Assembly (NCBI GenBank): GCA_024364735.1
Contig: JAGFNQ010009434.1
Span: 27,290-91,289 of the forward strand
Direction: 5' to 3'
DNA: 64,000 nucleotides
DNA from: Boesenbergia rotunda
Lineage: Eukaryota; Streptophyta; Magnoliopsida; Zingiberales; Zingiberaceae
This document shows positions 31,568-46,792 of the stretch, one piece after another. The notes beneath the pieces are model-generated. The model saw nothing but the letters and a program-made list of their open reading frames with translations, searched no databases and was not told the origin of the DNA. The position numbers were made by a program, and so were the translations under genes. Every line of letters starts with the position of its first letter. The first letter of the stretch is position 1.

Positions 31568-34500
31568 ATGGAGGTGATGGATGTCGAGAGAGATGTAAGC
31601 AACAATAATAGTGTAATGTGCCTTCTGACTGACCCTGAAGGAGACCCTCTTGGTGCTCCACTTTATCTTCCTCAGAATGTTGGTCCACCACAACTCCAGG
31701 AAATAGTCAACAAACTTCTAAATAATGTATGTTGAAAATGCAGCAACCTTTGTTATTTTCATTGTGAATTTGTTGGTTGATTTTCTCCATTGGTCACATA
31801 ATCGTGTTTTGAAAACCTATTCAACTATTCTCTGACATGGAAACTCACTCTTTTTTATTCATTAGGTGGAAAAGATGCCTTATGCATTTTACATATCAGA
31901 CCAAGAGCTTGTTGTTCAACTTAGTTCTTACCTGCAGAAGAACAAAGGTATCCAAACTTCTTTGTAAATATGTTCACCATTCTCTTTTGAACAATTTGCA
32001 GTCAATAGTTTTCCGTTTAAAATTTACTTTCTTGCTAAAATTTATTATGGAATCACTAATCACTATGCAGTTTCTGTGGAGAAGGTATTACGTATAGTTT
32101 ACCAACCTCAAGCTTTATTTAGAATCCGACCAGTCAATCGGTGCTCTGCAACTATCGCTGGTTTGTTACCAATCTTTTACAAATTTCTGAAAGCTGTGGT
32201 ACAAATGTGATTAGTGTTCAAATAATACTAAAAATCATGCTGGTTCTCTTGATCAAATTTCTAACTGATTGCTTGCTGATTATGTATAGTTTTCTGGAAT
32301 CGATATGATCTTTTTGATGAATATGGTCCATATAACCAATCCCAAAATTTTGTGACTGACTTGTCATTTTATGGCTAAAAATTAAACAACAATTGTCTTT
32401 GAATACATTGATGTCCTCATTAGAAACACTTGTTTAAGGAAATTCTCATTGGGAACATGGAGGAGTGTTCACTCGGGACTAGTGAAAGCTTATTGGCGTC
32501 CTGATCTATTGGTTTAACAACTAAGCGAAGTTATTCTCCTTTTTTGAAGTATCTGAAGGTTGCTCCAGGTAAGACTCTGATTGTTGTTTGACCAATCCTG
32601 AAAAATGAACAGTGTTCAATGAAGACCTCCATAAAAAAGGATGATCATATCTCATTTACTACTGTGCAATTATGCTATATAGGCAGGAATTAATTGATTG
32701 TTTACCATCTGAATTTCCATCCTCATGTTCATTCTACCTGATTCATTGATTTTTCATAGTATGCGGAATATTTAGATACAGTTGATTAATATTTATACTG
32801 AAATTTCTCTTGGTTAAGTCTATCATGCTCATATTTTGAATGCTTTCATTAACAAAGGTCAACCATCATGCCTATAACATGCCAAAATGCTGTTATTTGA
32901 CATAATTATTTGTTACAAGAAATTGCTTAAGAACTTACCTTATTTTAATCTTATCTTGCATACACCTTGAACTCTATTCGTGCTATTTTATTCAGGTCAT
33001 ACGGAAGCTGTGCTATCTGTTTCGTTCAGCCCTGATGGACAACACTTGGCGAGTGGTTCGGGTGATACAACTGTAAGATTGTGGGATCTTAGTACTCAGA
33101 CCCCTATGTTCACCTGCTCAGGTTAATATTTGATGCGAGACATCTTAGTTTATGTTTGTCCTCATCTGATGTACATAATGCAACTATGAAAATTGTATAC
33201 CAAAAGTAGTTAATATAGCTATGCTGCTTGCATCTTTCTATTTGTGTCTGAAACCAGGAAGTCCTTAACCATGGACAGAACCTAGAACATTTTGTGACAT
33301 TGGTTGTATCTTGGTTTAATTTTTGTACAATGTCCTTTTAGATTTCAAGCCACAAACATTTGTTATGAAAGAATATATTCAAAACAGGGAATAGTGTCCA
33401 ATTATCTTAGGTGCTCTTCTGCATAAATGAAGATGGCAATTGTGGTTGTCTATCTTTATTTTGTTTGACTATTATCTTCTTTTAAATCTTGATTTGTAAG
33501 TTGGTTGCATAAATAATTGAATGGAGGTGTTCATTTACATTTATTTGAAACTTGAGAACCTTTAATTTTTATTTGAAAATTAGTAACACAATCTTGTTAC
33601 ACTATTTTAGGTCATAAGAATTGGGTCCTTTGCATTTCATGGTCACCAGATGGTCAACATCTTGTGAGTGGTAGCAAGGCTGGTGAAATTCTTAGCTGGG
33701 ACCCGCAAACTGGGAAGCAATCGGGCAGCCCATTTCTCGTAAGTTCGTATGATCCTTCCCCCCATATTTTTGCTAAGTTCAGAAATTCCTTTTTTTTCTG
33801 TTCTACATTAACCGGAAGGTATGCATTCTGGATTCTATCTTCATGCATAGAGATACAAACATTGAAAAGATGTTGGACTATTCTCCATTCCTGTGCTCTT
33901 ACCCATCCTTTCTTTAGCATTTCCAAATACATAAATTTAAGGTTATATACATATGCATGATATTATCTACATACTGAAAGGTTAATCTGTTGACTGAAGT
34001 TTTATATCATTAAAGAATCCATCTTGGTAAAATATTGCCAATTATATTGGCTATAAAATGGACTATGTTATGTACTTTGTATGCTGGATTAAAGGTTCTG
34101 GTGGTTATTTTACCCGATGTAAGTATTTTGTCAGAAGTTCATGCAATTAATTTATGGAAAATAACAGAAAAAACAGGTTATGCAATTTACGAAGCAATGA
34201 ATTGATTTTGTATAGTACATAGATAAATGGGTAGTACCTATTTAAATTTATAAGATTAATCTGACCAAATAAATTAATATATTTGGATAAAAATAGCCAT
34301 TAAATGAAAAATGATATTCATGTTACAACTATTTTTTACTAGGATTATCAATTTCACACTGATTGATTAGAAGTCTCTTCTTTCTCAACCAGTGACTTCT
34401 TTTCTTGGTCAATTTATATCTATTCTTACATCAGTACCTTTTTGCTGCATGTGGGTGTAGCTCCACTGGGTTTAAAGTTTTCCATTTTTGCATAAATATT

Positions 34501-37500
34501 TGGTGAATCTTATGTCTTGATAATTGAAGGATTGTTGGTTATGAGTGCTTAAATAAGAAAAGCTTTTTGGCATGATACTGCTTAAATAAGATGAACATTA
34601 TGGCATGATAGCGTGCTAATTAATGCAAGTGGTCTTGTGATATATTGTTGGATAACTTTGAGATTGCCAATTACTCACCAACTGATATAGCGTTTTAATT
34701 TTCTTGGGTTTATTCTTGTTTTGGCATTGCTTTATTATGCATGTTTATCTATTCTTGCCAAGTACTGATATGCACCAAGGCCAATTGGTTCATGTTCATC
34801 TTGGCCCATACAACATGATCATAAAGTTGATTAGGTCATCCTTTTCTCCACAAGTTTTCATTTTCTTCATTTTTTCACATTGTATCATTCTGGGAAAATG
34901 TTTCTTTTCTTTTATCATCAATCATCTCATGAAGCAAATACAGGCTGGTGTAAGTTTATTTAAGAAGATATCATTAATTAATCAACCCTGGTTGATTCAA
35001 GATTGTCTTGACAAAGGCTTTGGTTAACCTTTTATAGTTTTATCTATCTTGGTTGAACTGGAAGAGATTATTGATTAAGCTGGCAAATTTCATCCTACTG
35101 CAATTTTTGATGTTTAAGCTTTATTCCATTAATAGTTTATTTTTTTTCCTACAAAATTTCACTTGTTTATTGCATTAATAGTTTTTTTTCCTACAAAATT
35201 TCACTTGCAAGACTTGTTTGATTTGCTCCTAGCACAGTGTTGTACTCGTCTTAAACTATACCAGAATCTCTATCATCTCACCCATTTTCCAATTGTGACA
35301 TTGCTTTTTCTTAGTGCAATTCTTTCACACTGGGACTATAAGTCTGTTCTATGTTTCTTTGTCTATATGAATTTAGTACTATTAATCATATTTTGGATAT
35401 ATGTAGGTTGATATGCCATCATGTATTGAGTATTATAGCATTGTATATTTGGTTTCTTATGGCAGGGTCATAAGAAATGGATTACTGGAATTTCTTGGGA
35501 ACCTGTGCACTTGCAAGCTCCTTGTCGCAGATTTGTTAGTTCTAGCAAGGATGGTGATGCACGCATTTGGGATATCTCTTTAAGAAAATGTGTGATTTGT
35601 CTTTCCGGTCACACTTTGGCGGTTACATGTGTAAAGTGGGGCGGCGATGGGATGATATATACTGGGTATGTTATTTTTGCATTTTTATTTTGTAATTTAA
35701 TATTTATTGTTTTTCTTATAAATTTTAGAAACTAGATCTATTAAGTCTGCTGCATGGTTGGTTTGCATTGCATTGGACTTTGTCTAAGCTAGTCTTTATA
35801 CTCCTTTATTTTCTTATTACTAATTTTTATTTTTCACCTACTTTTCAAACAAATGTTCAAAGTGTCGATACATGGTATCAATGATGAATTGGAGATGGAG
35901 GTAAGTAGAAAATAGAAGAAAAAAATTATATACCTCAGGGCAAGGTTATGGTATCATTTTATGAATGTCATGCTAAATTTTGTCGCTGGCTGAAGTAGAT
36001 TGGCACTATGTCGTGCTGATACAAACTTAAACATAGCAAAGATGATTTTTTTTTTATATATGTCTTATCATAACAAGGCGTCTAGACTATCAACACGATA
36101 CAATTCTCTTTGACAATTGCCAAAGGTTGCATAGGAGAAATCATCTATGCAATCAATACAAAGTTTTGAAATTTACTAGAATGATACATTTCTAGTGTCT
36201 CGCTCATCATGTTATAAGATTTATTATCTACGTTTCATAATATCCATGGCATAATGCAACTAACTGTTTTTTTTTTTTTCTGTTTTCTTAGAGGAACGAT
36301 ACGATTTTATGTATCATGGTCGTTTTTTTTTTTTTTTTTATTTTTTTTTTTTTTTTTTTTTTTTGTTTTGATTTTATATAAGTTCTCATTATTGAACAAC
36401 TTATATTGTTAAAAGATAATTAAATATAATTTTTTAAAAAATTATTAATAATCGAATTAAAATTGTTAATATAATATTATCTACTAATACGGATATATTA
36501 GAATGCACAAGAATATAAGTATTTATTAGGAATCATGAACTGATAGTATATTTATCAAATTTAAATAAGAACATAATTACAGATAATATTTCTTAGACAT
36601 ATCAATTTTGATTCTAAAATCAATTTTGATTCTAAAATAAAAGAAAATATTATCTACAATAATTATATAAATCAATCCGAATTTATATATAATAATTATA
36701 TTAATTAATAATTTATATAATATATTTATATAATTATAGTTTATAAATATTCTAAAGAATATGTATTAAATATTATTGTAAAATTAAATTTATTTAAAAA
36801 ATTTAAAAATTTTCTAATTTTTAACAATTATTTTTTAGATAATTTTTAACATTTTATTTAATTATTATTAATTTATATAATATATAATTATATTTTATAT
36901 AATAGTTAATTAAAAATTAAATATTTTATATATAATTTAAGATTTTAATAAATCTTCCTCTGATTAATCCCCCCACCCCCCGATTCGCCCTCGCCCCGCC
37001 TCAGCGCGACGCCGCCGCCGCTTCAACCTGCACCCGCCGCCACTGCCTCAAAGGCGCCATCACCCCGATACGTCATTGTCGTGTCTTCCGTTTCTGGTAG
37101 TTTTTCTATATTTTTCATTTTCTTTTTTTTTTTTTTTTTTTTTCTGCGCGTGACCATGAATGACAAATTGATCTTGTGTTGTCAACGTATTTCATCGTAA
37201 CGAATTGTAACCTTGGTCTATACAATAATGTAGTGTCACATTTTATATGATGTGTATGACTACTACTTACATGAAGGTAAAACAAAGAACAAGCATTCAT
37301 GCACTTCTTTTTGAACATGTAACAAAAGAGTATGCACATTAATCTTCTTGATGGTGAGGCGACATGTGTAATATGGAACCCACCCAACTGCCACTCTACA
37401 ATCATATCTAGCCAACCCTTGTGAGAAATCCGTGTTCTTAAATACAAATAGAAATTCTCAAGTCAATATAAGAAAAACACACATTCCTTGTTTCTTGATC

Positions 37501-40500
37501 CTTAATGCCTATGGAAATACTTCTCTCTCTCCAATCCAAAGAATTGAGTAGGTTCTCACGACCCTTAAATTGGGAATGATTGCCTCTATATGCCTCAACA
37601 TCCTGCTTTCTGCAGGATTTGGTGCTATTGTTAAGATACTTGGACAGGAATCATCAGTCAGCATGCTAAGAAGGAAATTGTGCACCTTAAGATCAACCAT
37701 CTATGTTTCTTGAATTTCGTATGAGTAGATTACACTGGAGTGAATCTAATTGTACCACATTGCTATTTCTAAAAAAAATTATACATGATCAATAGAGGCA
37801 TTGAGTGTCAATTCGGAGTGTCAATGTTGCTATTTCTAAAAAAAATTATACATGACCAATAGAGGCATCGAGTGTCAATTCGGAGTGTCAATGTTTGGTG
37901 TCAGAAATGGATGGATAGATGAATAGTCCAAGTATTAGAATTGACCATCTTTTTGTGCTTATCCAGGCAGCAGAGGTCCTTGAAGATATCAAAATGATCT
38001 TTGTTGAGTTAAGGGCATTTTAGAAAGAGCATTATTTATGTCTTCCACTGTCTTCCACTTTCTATACTCAAGAGGAAGAGAGTCCAAATAGAGGGAAGTG
38101 AGGAATGAAAGAAATCATTTCCATAGTCTATTTGGGCGCCGGAACAAAATGGAAGGGAAAAGAAAGAAATAATTTGGTTATTTTTTGCCCACTTTTGGTT
38201 TTTTCTAAAAGTGGGTTTGAACCGTTAAAGAGGGCAGAAAGTGGAAAAATGTTGAAAAGACTAGTTTAACTTAGCACGTCTTGGGAATGTCAAATTTAAA
38301 GGCCTAAACTTGTCATTTTCTCCATTTCTTCTTTCCTCTCCTTTTAATTAAAAAACATAGGAAATCCCTCCCTCTATCTTTCTTCCCTTCATCAAATGAC
38401 ATCTTAGAATTTTTTTTGATATTTATAAAATTGAAACACTACTCACACAGTCATTTAACTTATACAAAATTGTATTATATTTTGATTTGTCAATTTTTGT
38501 CATTTTCCATAGCCAGGAAAACCTGTGCCAGTGCTAATCCAACAGGGAGTGCAATGACATTTTGCATTTTCTAGGGGACAGTTTAATGGAAGTATGGTTG
38601 TTTATTTTTGTGAAAGATCAATTAATCAAATGAGAGAAGAGTTAGTTGGGGCTATGAATTTGACATTTCCTGTAAAATTTGGGTTTGGATTGAACTGCAT
38701 GATTTTAGGTTGTCCCAATGTAAATGGTATGCAGCTGAAATTTGCTCTTGAACGGTAACTGTTGGTTATGTACCTTCTTGCTATGCATGTGAACATTTTA
38801 CCTAGTCTTGCCATCTTCTTGCTTGGGCCATCTGTCAATTTTAGGCTATGATTGCATAATGTAAAAGGACTTGCATTTTAGCAAAATTCATGCGTCCCAA
38901 CCTTTCGAGGCTGGGAACTATAAGAAACATATAGAATAACATGACACAATCTTGACTATAATGTGCATGTGTTGTGAGGGATAAAAAAATTTGTAAAGAA
39001 CTCAGTTGCAACTTTTATACGCAGTTCTCAGGATTGTACAATTAAAGTTTGGGAAACAACCCAGGGAAAATTGATCCGTGAACTAAAGGTACCATATGAT
39101 CTTGCTTGTTTTTTCCGTTCAAAGTTTTATTAGCTCATTTCTTTTTGATCATGTTGTTTTTGATTGAAAAATGTTAACCATATAAAAATGATACATTTAC
39201 AATGCATAATCACATGCTTGGTATATCTTCTTCAAAAGGCATGCCATATTACTATGCTCTAAACAATTTCGTGGCTTTTGGTTTCCGTGCGTTTAAGCTT
39301 GATTGACACTTGAACTTGTTGTGCATGTGTAAATGATACTCCTATGATGCATAATACATGCTTGATATTTCTTCATCGAAAGGGATGTCATATTGCTATG
39401 CTCTAACCAATTTTGTGGATTTAGTTTCCATGTGCTAAATCTGAATCAACACTTCAATATATACAGTCAATTATCTTTTTAAGGGCATAAGAAGCCCATT
39501 CACTTGCCTCTTTAACTTGAGATTGTCTATATGACAGCACAAAAGTTCATGCATATGGTTTGTGCTGCTCCTTTTTAGTTTTCTTATTCTAATCACCTGC
39601 TAATAATTTTTTGTTGTATGGTTTTAATGCTTGTATCGTTTTTTTTTTTTTGCCTTTAACTTGGCGTAGACCATCGAAGGGCCTGATTTTGTATAATGCA
39701 TTAAAAAGAAAACATATTACTTCACAAATCCTTGAGCTGAGCTTCTGATCTGTATCGCCATTATCTTCATTTCTTGTTTGTCTGAATACTTTAAGTTTAA
39801 ATTCAACTATCCTTAACTGAAGCTGTCTGATGTGTTGGCTCAACTGATGGAATCTGGTAATTTGTATTAAGTGAAATGTATTGCATAGTGTGTTGACAAA
39901 ACCAATTCAAATAAGAACTGAGAATAAAGTTGTATCATCTAAAGAATAATCCTTGTTATTTCACTTTTAAATCACATGAATACAACTCTCTTTCACGTAT
40001 GGATTTGTTTCTTTTTCTCAATTGATGGACAGTGTCTTTGTCTCTTGTATCTTTAACATTCAAAATGATTAATTTCTTCAGCTTATGAAGTGCTGTAATG
40101 TGATGCAAAATTTACTCTGCCAAGAATGGTTGGCAAATCCAACTCACACTAGTCCTGGCAATTTGTTTTTCGCTCCGGATTCACAAACAATTTCTCTTGT
40201 CTGTAGAAGTCTCTGTTCCTCAATTCGTGCATTATGCCATGAATTTTTATGATTGAATTTCTTACAACATGTGTTGCCTTACTCTCATTTTATTAACAAT
40301 CCTGATATCCATACTTATATTATGGTTTAGGTTGGAATGTCATGTTCATTGTACCTTTTGTCTTCTTGATTATCCTTTAGGATAAGTCGTGCTTCAGTTG
40401 TAGATAAACTTTTAGTTTTCTAGTTGCTATTATCTGCATGAATTGTCAACAAGTGGAATATATTTGGTTAAACCTTGCAAAACAAGTGTATAGCCATTTA

Positions 40501-43481
40501 GTATATTCTCATGGAAGAGAACATAGCCTAGCCTGCTATAGAGTAGAGGGGAATTTGATGAAATACAATTGGATGGGTCAGCTCTGCAGAGTAAGAAAGA
40601 TTATTGAATGTTAGCAAATGTGATAGATTAGCTGATTACTTAGGTGAGCTCCAACCAGCATGACATAGACCTATCGAGCCAGTACTAAGAAAAAGCAACA
40701 ATTTACCTGGCTAGTTTAAACTCTTAGAGCATTAGAGAACAATCCTCTGCTACTAGTAAGATTTACTAATAAATAAGCAAGTTATGTCTTCCCAGATTAA
40801 GATTGGGTAAAGTGCATCACACACACACATGATTCTATATACGAAGCAATCAACAGTCAGTTGTACACTTGAACCTGTGCTCTTAGTTTATCACATAGTG
40901 CTTGGATAAATACTACAAATGAGCTGGATTGAACCCCCTGCCGGGCAAAGACGATGAACATGTTTTGTTGCTTTTTCTGAAACAGATGTACTATTAGTAA
41001 TACACAATAAAGAAAATGCTGCAGAAAAAGTTGATGGGTTGATGCTATCTAACATGCTTGGAATTCACCTGCTATTTCAAATTGGGATAAAGCTTCTTAC
41101 GTCTGAAATGGTCTATAGATTTTGAATGTTTGAAATATTATTCTAGAAAACAGCTAGCAGAACTTGTGAATGATTAGATACACAAAGGTATTGGAAAACT
41201 GATGGCAGTTAAAGTTATAAGAGATTATCTGATGAATTTTATTAGATTCACTTTTTATGCATTGGTGGATTACAGGGACATGGACATTGGGTTAATTCGC
41301 TTGCTCTGAGTACTGAATATGTTCTCCGCACAGGAGCATTTGATCACACCAGAAAAGCATATTCATCCCCTGCAGAAATGAAAGAGGTACTATATTATTT
41401 TTCTTCTAGACATGATTTCCTTTTTGATATTCGTTCTAAGATGACAGTTTGTATGTATTTCCAAGATCTTTAAAAGTGTATATAGGCGGTCTTTGAACGG
41501 GTCACTGCAGTATGCATATATGACATGTGTTAACACGAATGCAGGAAATGCTTATATTTAATTATATTAACAATTATATGAAACATTATGAATAACAAAA
41601 TATATGTTTACATCAGTTGAAGCTAAAAATTCATCAACCTAAAAACGTGATTAATGAAGATTCATATAAATATGGATATATGTGCTTAATCAACCTAAAA
41701 ACGTAATTAATATTTGATATTAAATATGTGATTCATGAAGATTCATATAAATATGGATATATGTGAATTGCTTTGGTGTTTTACTAAAATATTTAAGTGA
41801 TGTAGTTACTAGCTACAACTTACACATATAAATATTATTTTGTAGCTAGTGGGCTACAACTACAAGATGCCTGTAGACTTATGCGCCACCTTGAGGTCTG
41901 GGGTCAAAACCTGGCAAAGCTAGTGTGCCCACCCTCCACACGCGCTAGCCACAACATCCGGGCTAGTTGCCCTCGTGATTAACCTCCTCCGTGTTGGCCC
42001 CGGGACAGGTTGGCTGGGGTGCTGGGGCGAGCTAATCGCCTTTTGCCACCCTGTAGACTTATGCGCCAAATGATTTTGACAACCGAATATCAATAACCAC
42101 GGCAGCGTAGGGAAGATGATGATGGCATTTGCCAATGCCAAACACACATTTCCACATTCTTGACTTGATAACTTGGGCTTTCTTGCATCGGCTGAGTTGG
42201 CCAACACAGAAGTATAACTCCAAAAATACTGATTCAAATCACGAATTTACTCAGTATAAGTAGATTTGGATTGTATGATTGTATGTCTTGAGCGCAGCTG
42301 ATGAGTTTTGAATACGTTACTGTGAAATATAGCTCTAGTTGTTGCATTGTTGTTCTTCTAATAAAGTAATAATTAATTAAAAAGTATGGTCTTCTTTGTG
42401 TACTTAGGCAGCTCTTGCAAGATACAACAAGATGAAAGGCAATGCTTCCGAGAGGCTGGTTTCGGGTTCTGATGATTTCACCATGTTTCTATGGGAGCCT
42501 GCATCGAGTAAGCATCCAAAAGCCCGCTTAACTGGTCATCAACAGGTAGACATGCAAAACATGTTTTTATCTTATGCATTTTGTTAATTCTGTTAGATAC
42601 TTAGATATTATTCATTGCCTAGTTCATTATAAAGTCTTAATAGCGTTATTATACACTGCTCTTAAATTTTGAATCTCTAATCATGAATTGGCTAAATACT
42701 CTTAATCTTTTCTCAACTTCCTACTAAAAAACACTTGCACTTGGATTCCTCAGATCTGTGACTAACTGATGTTTTTGATGCAGCTTGTAAATCATGTGTA
42801 CTTTTCTCCAGATGGACAGTGGTTGGCTAGTGCTTCCTTTGACAAATCTGTCAAGTTATGGAATGGTATTACTGGGAAATTTGTTGCTTCCTTCCGTGGA
42901 CACGTCGGCCCCGTATACCAAATTAGGTTTTCTTTCTTTAATCCTGTAATTCTTGCTGTGTTCTTTAATGCGGCATCAGATAGTAACACAAATTTGTTTT
43001 TTTTGTAGCTGGTCTGCCGACAGCAGACTTCTACTCAGCGGAAGCAAGGACTCAACATTAAAGGTAATTAAGTGATCAATCTGAACAATTTTGTAATTTG
43101 AGTTTAGATCTTCATTTTTTTTTTCTTGTAGCTACTAGAATTTCAATTAGTTTCTCACATTGTGGCTATTTTGTTGAAATCATTCCACACTTGATATCAC
43201 CCTACATTTTTTCTAAAAAAAAAAAATCCTATTTCGCATCCATGGTTTATGAATCAGGTATGGGATATCAGGACACACAAACTGAAACAAGACCTTCCAG
43301 GTCATGCTGATGAGGTATTTTATGCAAAAATCGTATTGAATTCTATGAACATAAAGCTCCACTTCCATCCAGTGAAGCCTTCCATCTAATTCGCTAGGTA
43401 TTCTCGGTGGATTGGAGCCCAGATGGTGAAAAGGTTGCATCTGGTGGGAAGGACAGGGTGCTTAAGTTATGGATGAATTAG
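31568..43481 (+). CDS. NLE1: Notchless homologue (NLE / Rsa4), WD40 ribosome-assembly factor, 13 coding exons
   Basis: Exons: 31568-31726, 31866-31947, 32071-32160, 32996-33121, 33611-33738, 35466-35665, 39025-39088, 41276-41386, 42408-42545, 42784-42926, 43009-43063, 43258-43314 and 43398-43481. All introns are GT-AG and phases agree, giving 1437 nt and 478 aa (plant NLE is about 470). The N-terminal NLE domain (about residues 15-80; LLTDPEGDPLGAPLYLPQN) is followed by FRIRPVNRCSATIAGH and eight WD repeats, with SPDGQHLASGSGDTTVRLWD, GHKKWITGISWEPVHLQAP, the conserved NLE insert YVLRTGAFDHT, and the end GGKDRVLKLWMN. In yeast, Rsa4 sits on pre-60S particles in the nucleolus and is pulled by the AAA-ATPase Rea1/Midasin through a Glu in this N-terminal domain. 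By eye Glu84 (SVEKVL) is in the right place, but that needs an alignment. There is no stop or frameshift, so it appears functional. Confidence 0.96.
35666..39024 (+). other. NLE intron 6 (3.36 kb) with AT-rich and CG-rich blocks
   Basis: This is the longest NLE intron. Around 36280-36960 it is very A/T-rich with a poly-T stretch (36325-36364). It then turns abruptly into a C/G-rich block at 36967-37060 (CGCCGCCGCCGC). The contrast suggests an insertion, but I found no terminal repeats or target duplication. Short minus frames inside are not supported. Confidence 0.5.
37763..37896. repeat. 67-bp tandem duplication in NLE intron 6
   Basis: CTATTTCTAAAAAAAATTA begins at 37763 and again at 37830. 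The units differ at two positions (GATC/GACC, CATTG/CATCG). Confidence 0.92.
39185..39470. repeat. Diverged ~145-bp direct repeat in NLE intron 7
   Basis: AATGATACATTTACAATGCA (39187 onward) and AATGATACTCCTATGATGCA (39332 onward) start two units. Both continue CATGCTTG, CCATATT/TCATATT, GCTATGCTCTAA or ACTATGCTCTAA, and CAATTT(C/T)GTGG. The divergence indicates an old duplication. Confidence 0.75.
41630..41770. repeat. Short direct repeat in NLE intron 8
   Basis: GAAGATTCATATAAATATGG followed by ATATATGTG occurs near 41657 and 41737. TCAACCTAAAAACGT occurs twice in the same interval. Confidence 0.7.
41889..42050. mobile_element. SINE-like insertion with 18-bp target duplication, NLE intron 8
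   Basis: CTGTAGACTTATGCGCCA occurs exactly at 41871-41888 and 42051-42068, a long duplication typical of LINE-machinery retroposition. The 162-bp insert is GC-rich against an A/T-rich intron. It carries GGGTCAAAACC, like a Pol III B box, near its left end; the A box would be missing, so it is probably 5'-truncated. There is no clear poly(A) tail, so the SINE family is open. Confidence 0.8.
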
Positions 43482-44479
43482 GCAGTGACAAGATCAATGC
43501 AAATTGGCTACGAGCTTTTTTTTATTGTATTATTAGTTAGTTTTTGCACCAAAAAAAAACAGATTTTTTATTTGGTCATGAATGAGTCGGGAATTTTTGT
43601 TGTTTTAATATATTCTTGTTATTTTGTTTTTGCACTAGAGCGATATACAAACCTCAAACATCAGTTTATAAGATCAAATCAAAATTTAAGTTGAGGGAAA
43701 TTTCAAGAAATGACATGGCAATTTATATGCATCCGATTGTCATTCAAATACCATCGACGGCTTTCAGTCATAGTATTGAATCAAACTATTCCTCGAGGAT
43801 ATGATGAATTTGTCAGGGATTATTATAATTGCGATGCTACGTCAATCTTGAAATCTTTCTTGAATTTTTTTTTCTCGAATATAATATTTTCCTTATAATA
43901 TATACCATATTCACCTCTTTCAGTTAATATTCTGAGTCCATGTGTATAGTGTCTGGATTAATGCTGTTGATTGTAATTTTCTTGGTACGAAAATTGTTTT
44001 TTTAAACTGAGAATTCATTAAGTCGCACATAGCTTATAGAAACAATGCAACAATGTAACACGTGTGACTCTTGGACATGAGCCTGCTGGGCGTTCGTGCG
44101 TTCCAAAAGATCATGTAAAATTTGGATGAAAGAGCTAGTGAACTTAAGTAACTTGGATCCATGCATGGCCAAATCTTAGTAAAACAATGTAATCATTTGT
44201 TATTAACATACAACATGCCAATTATTCAGCTCCATACCACACGTTTAAATTATTATTTTTAAATAATGAAAAAACATAGAATACACATTAATTTCTTTCT
44301 CTATTTCTTACCTTCAAGGTCAAGAAAGAAAATATTGCGCATGGGGTGCAGTAGTAAAGCACTCCTACGTTTGACCCACTTAGACCGCTGAGTTTCAGCG
44401 TCTAGATGATTGCACGACTCTCAAGATTTCATAAGACCTGGACAAAAAAATTGTTTAGGCCTTTAATATTTTTTTAAAA
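43482..44479. other. NLE 3' UTR and downstream intergenic DNA
   Basis: The sequence after the NLE stop at 43479-43481 is A/T-rich; a 3' UTR of some hundred bases is expected, but no clear poly(A) signal decided its end. No other gene is seen up to 44479. Confidence 0.5.
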
Positions 44480-46787
<2,308 letters not shown>

Positions 46788-46792
46788 GTTTT

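Noticed and set aside
37115..37447. 110-aa minus frame inside NLE intron 6
   Set aside because: It has no domain, ends in a Lys run from poly-T, and lies within a spliced intron.
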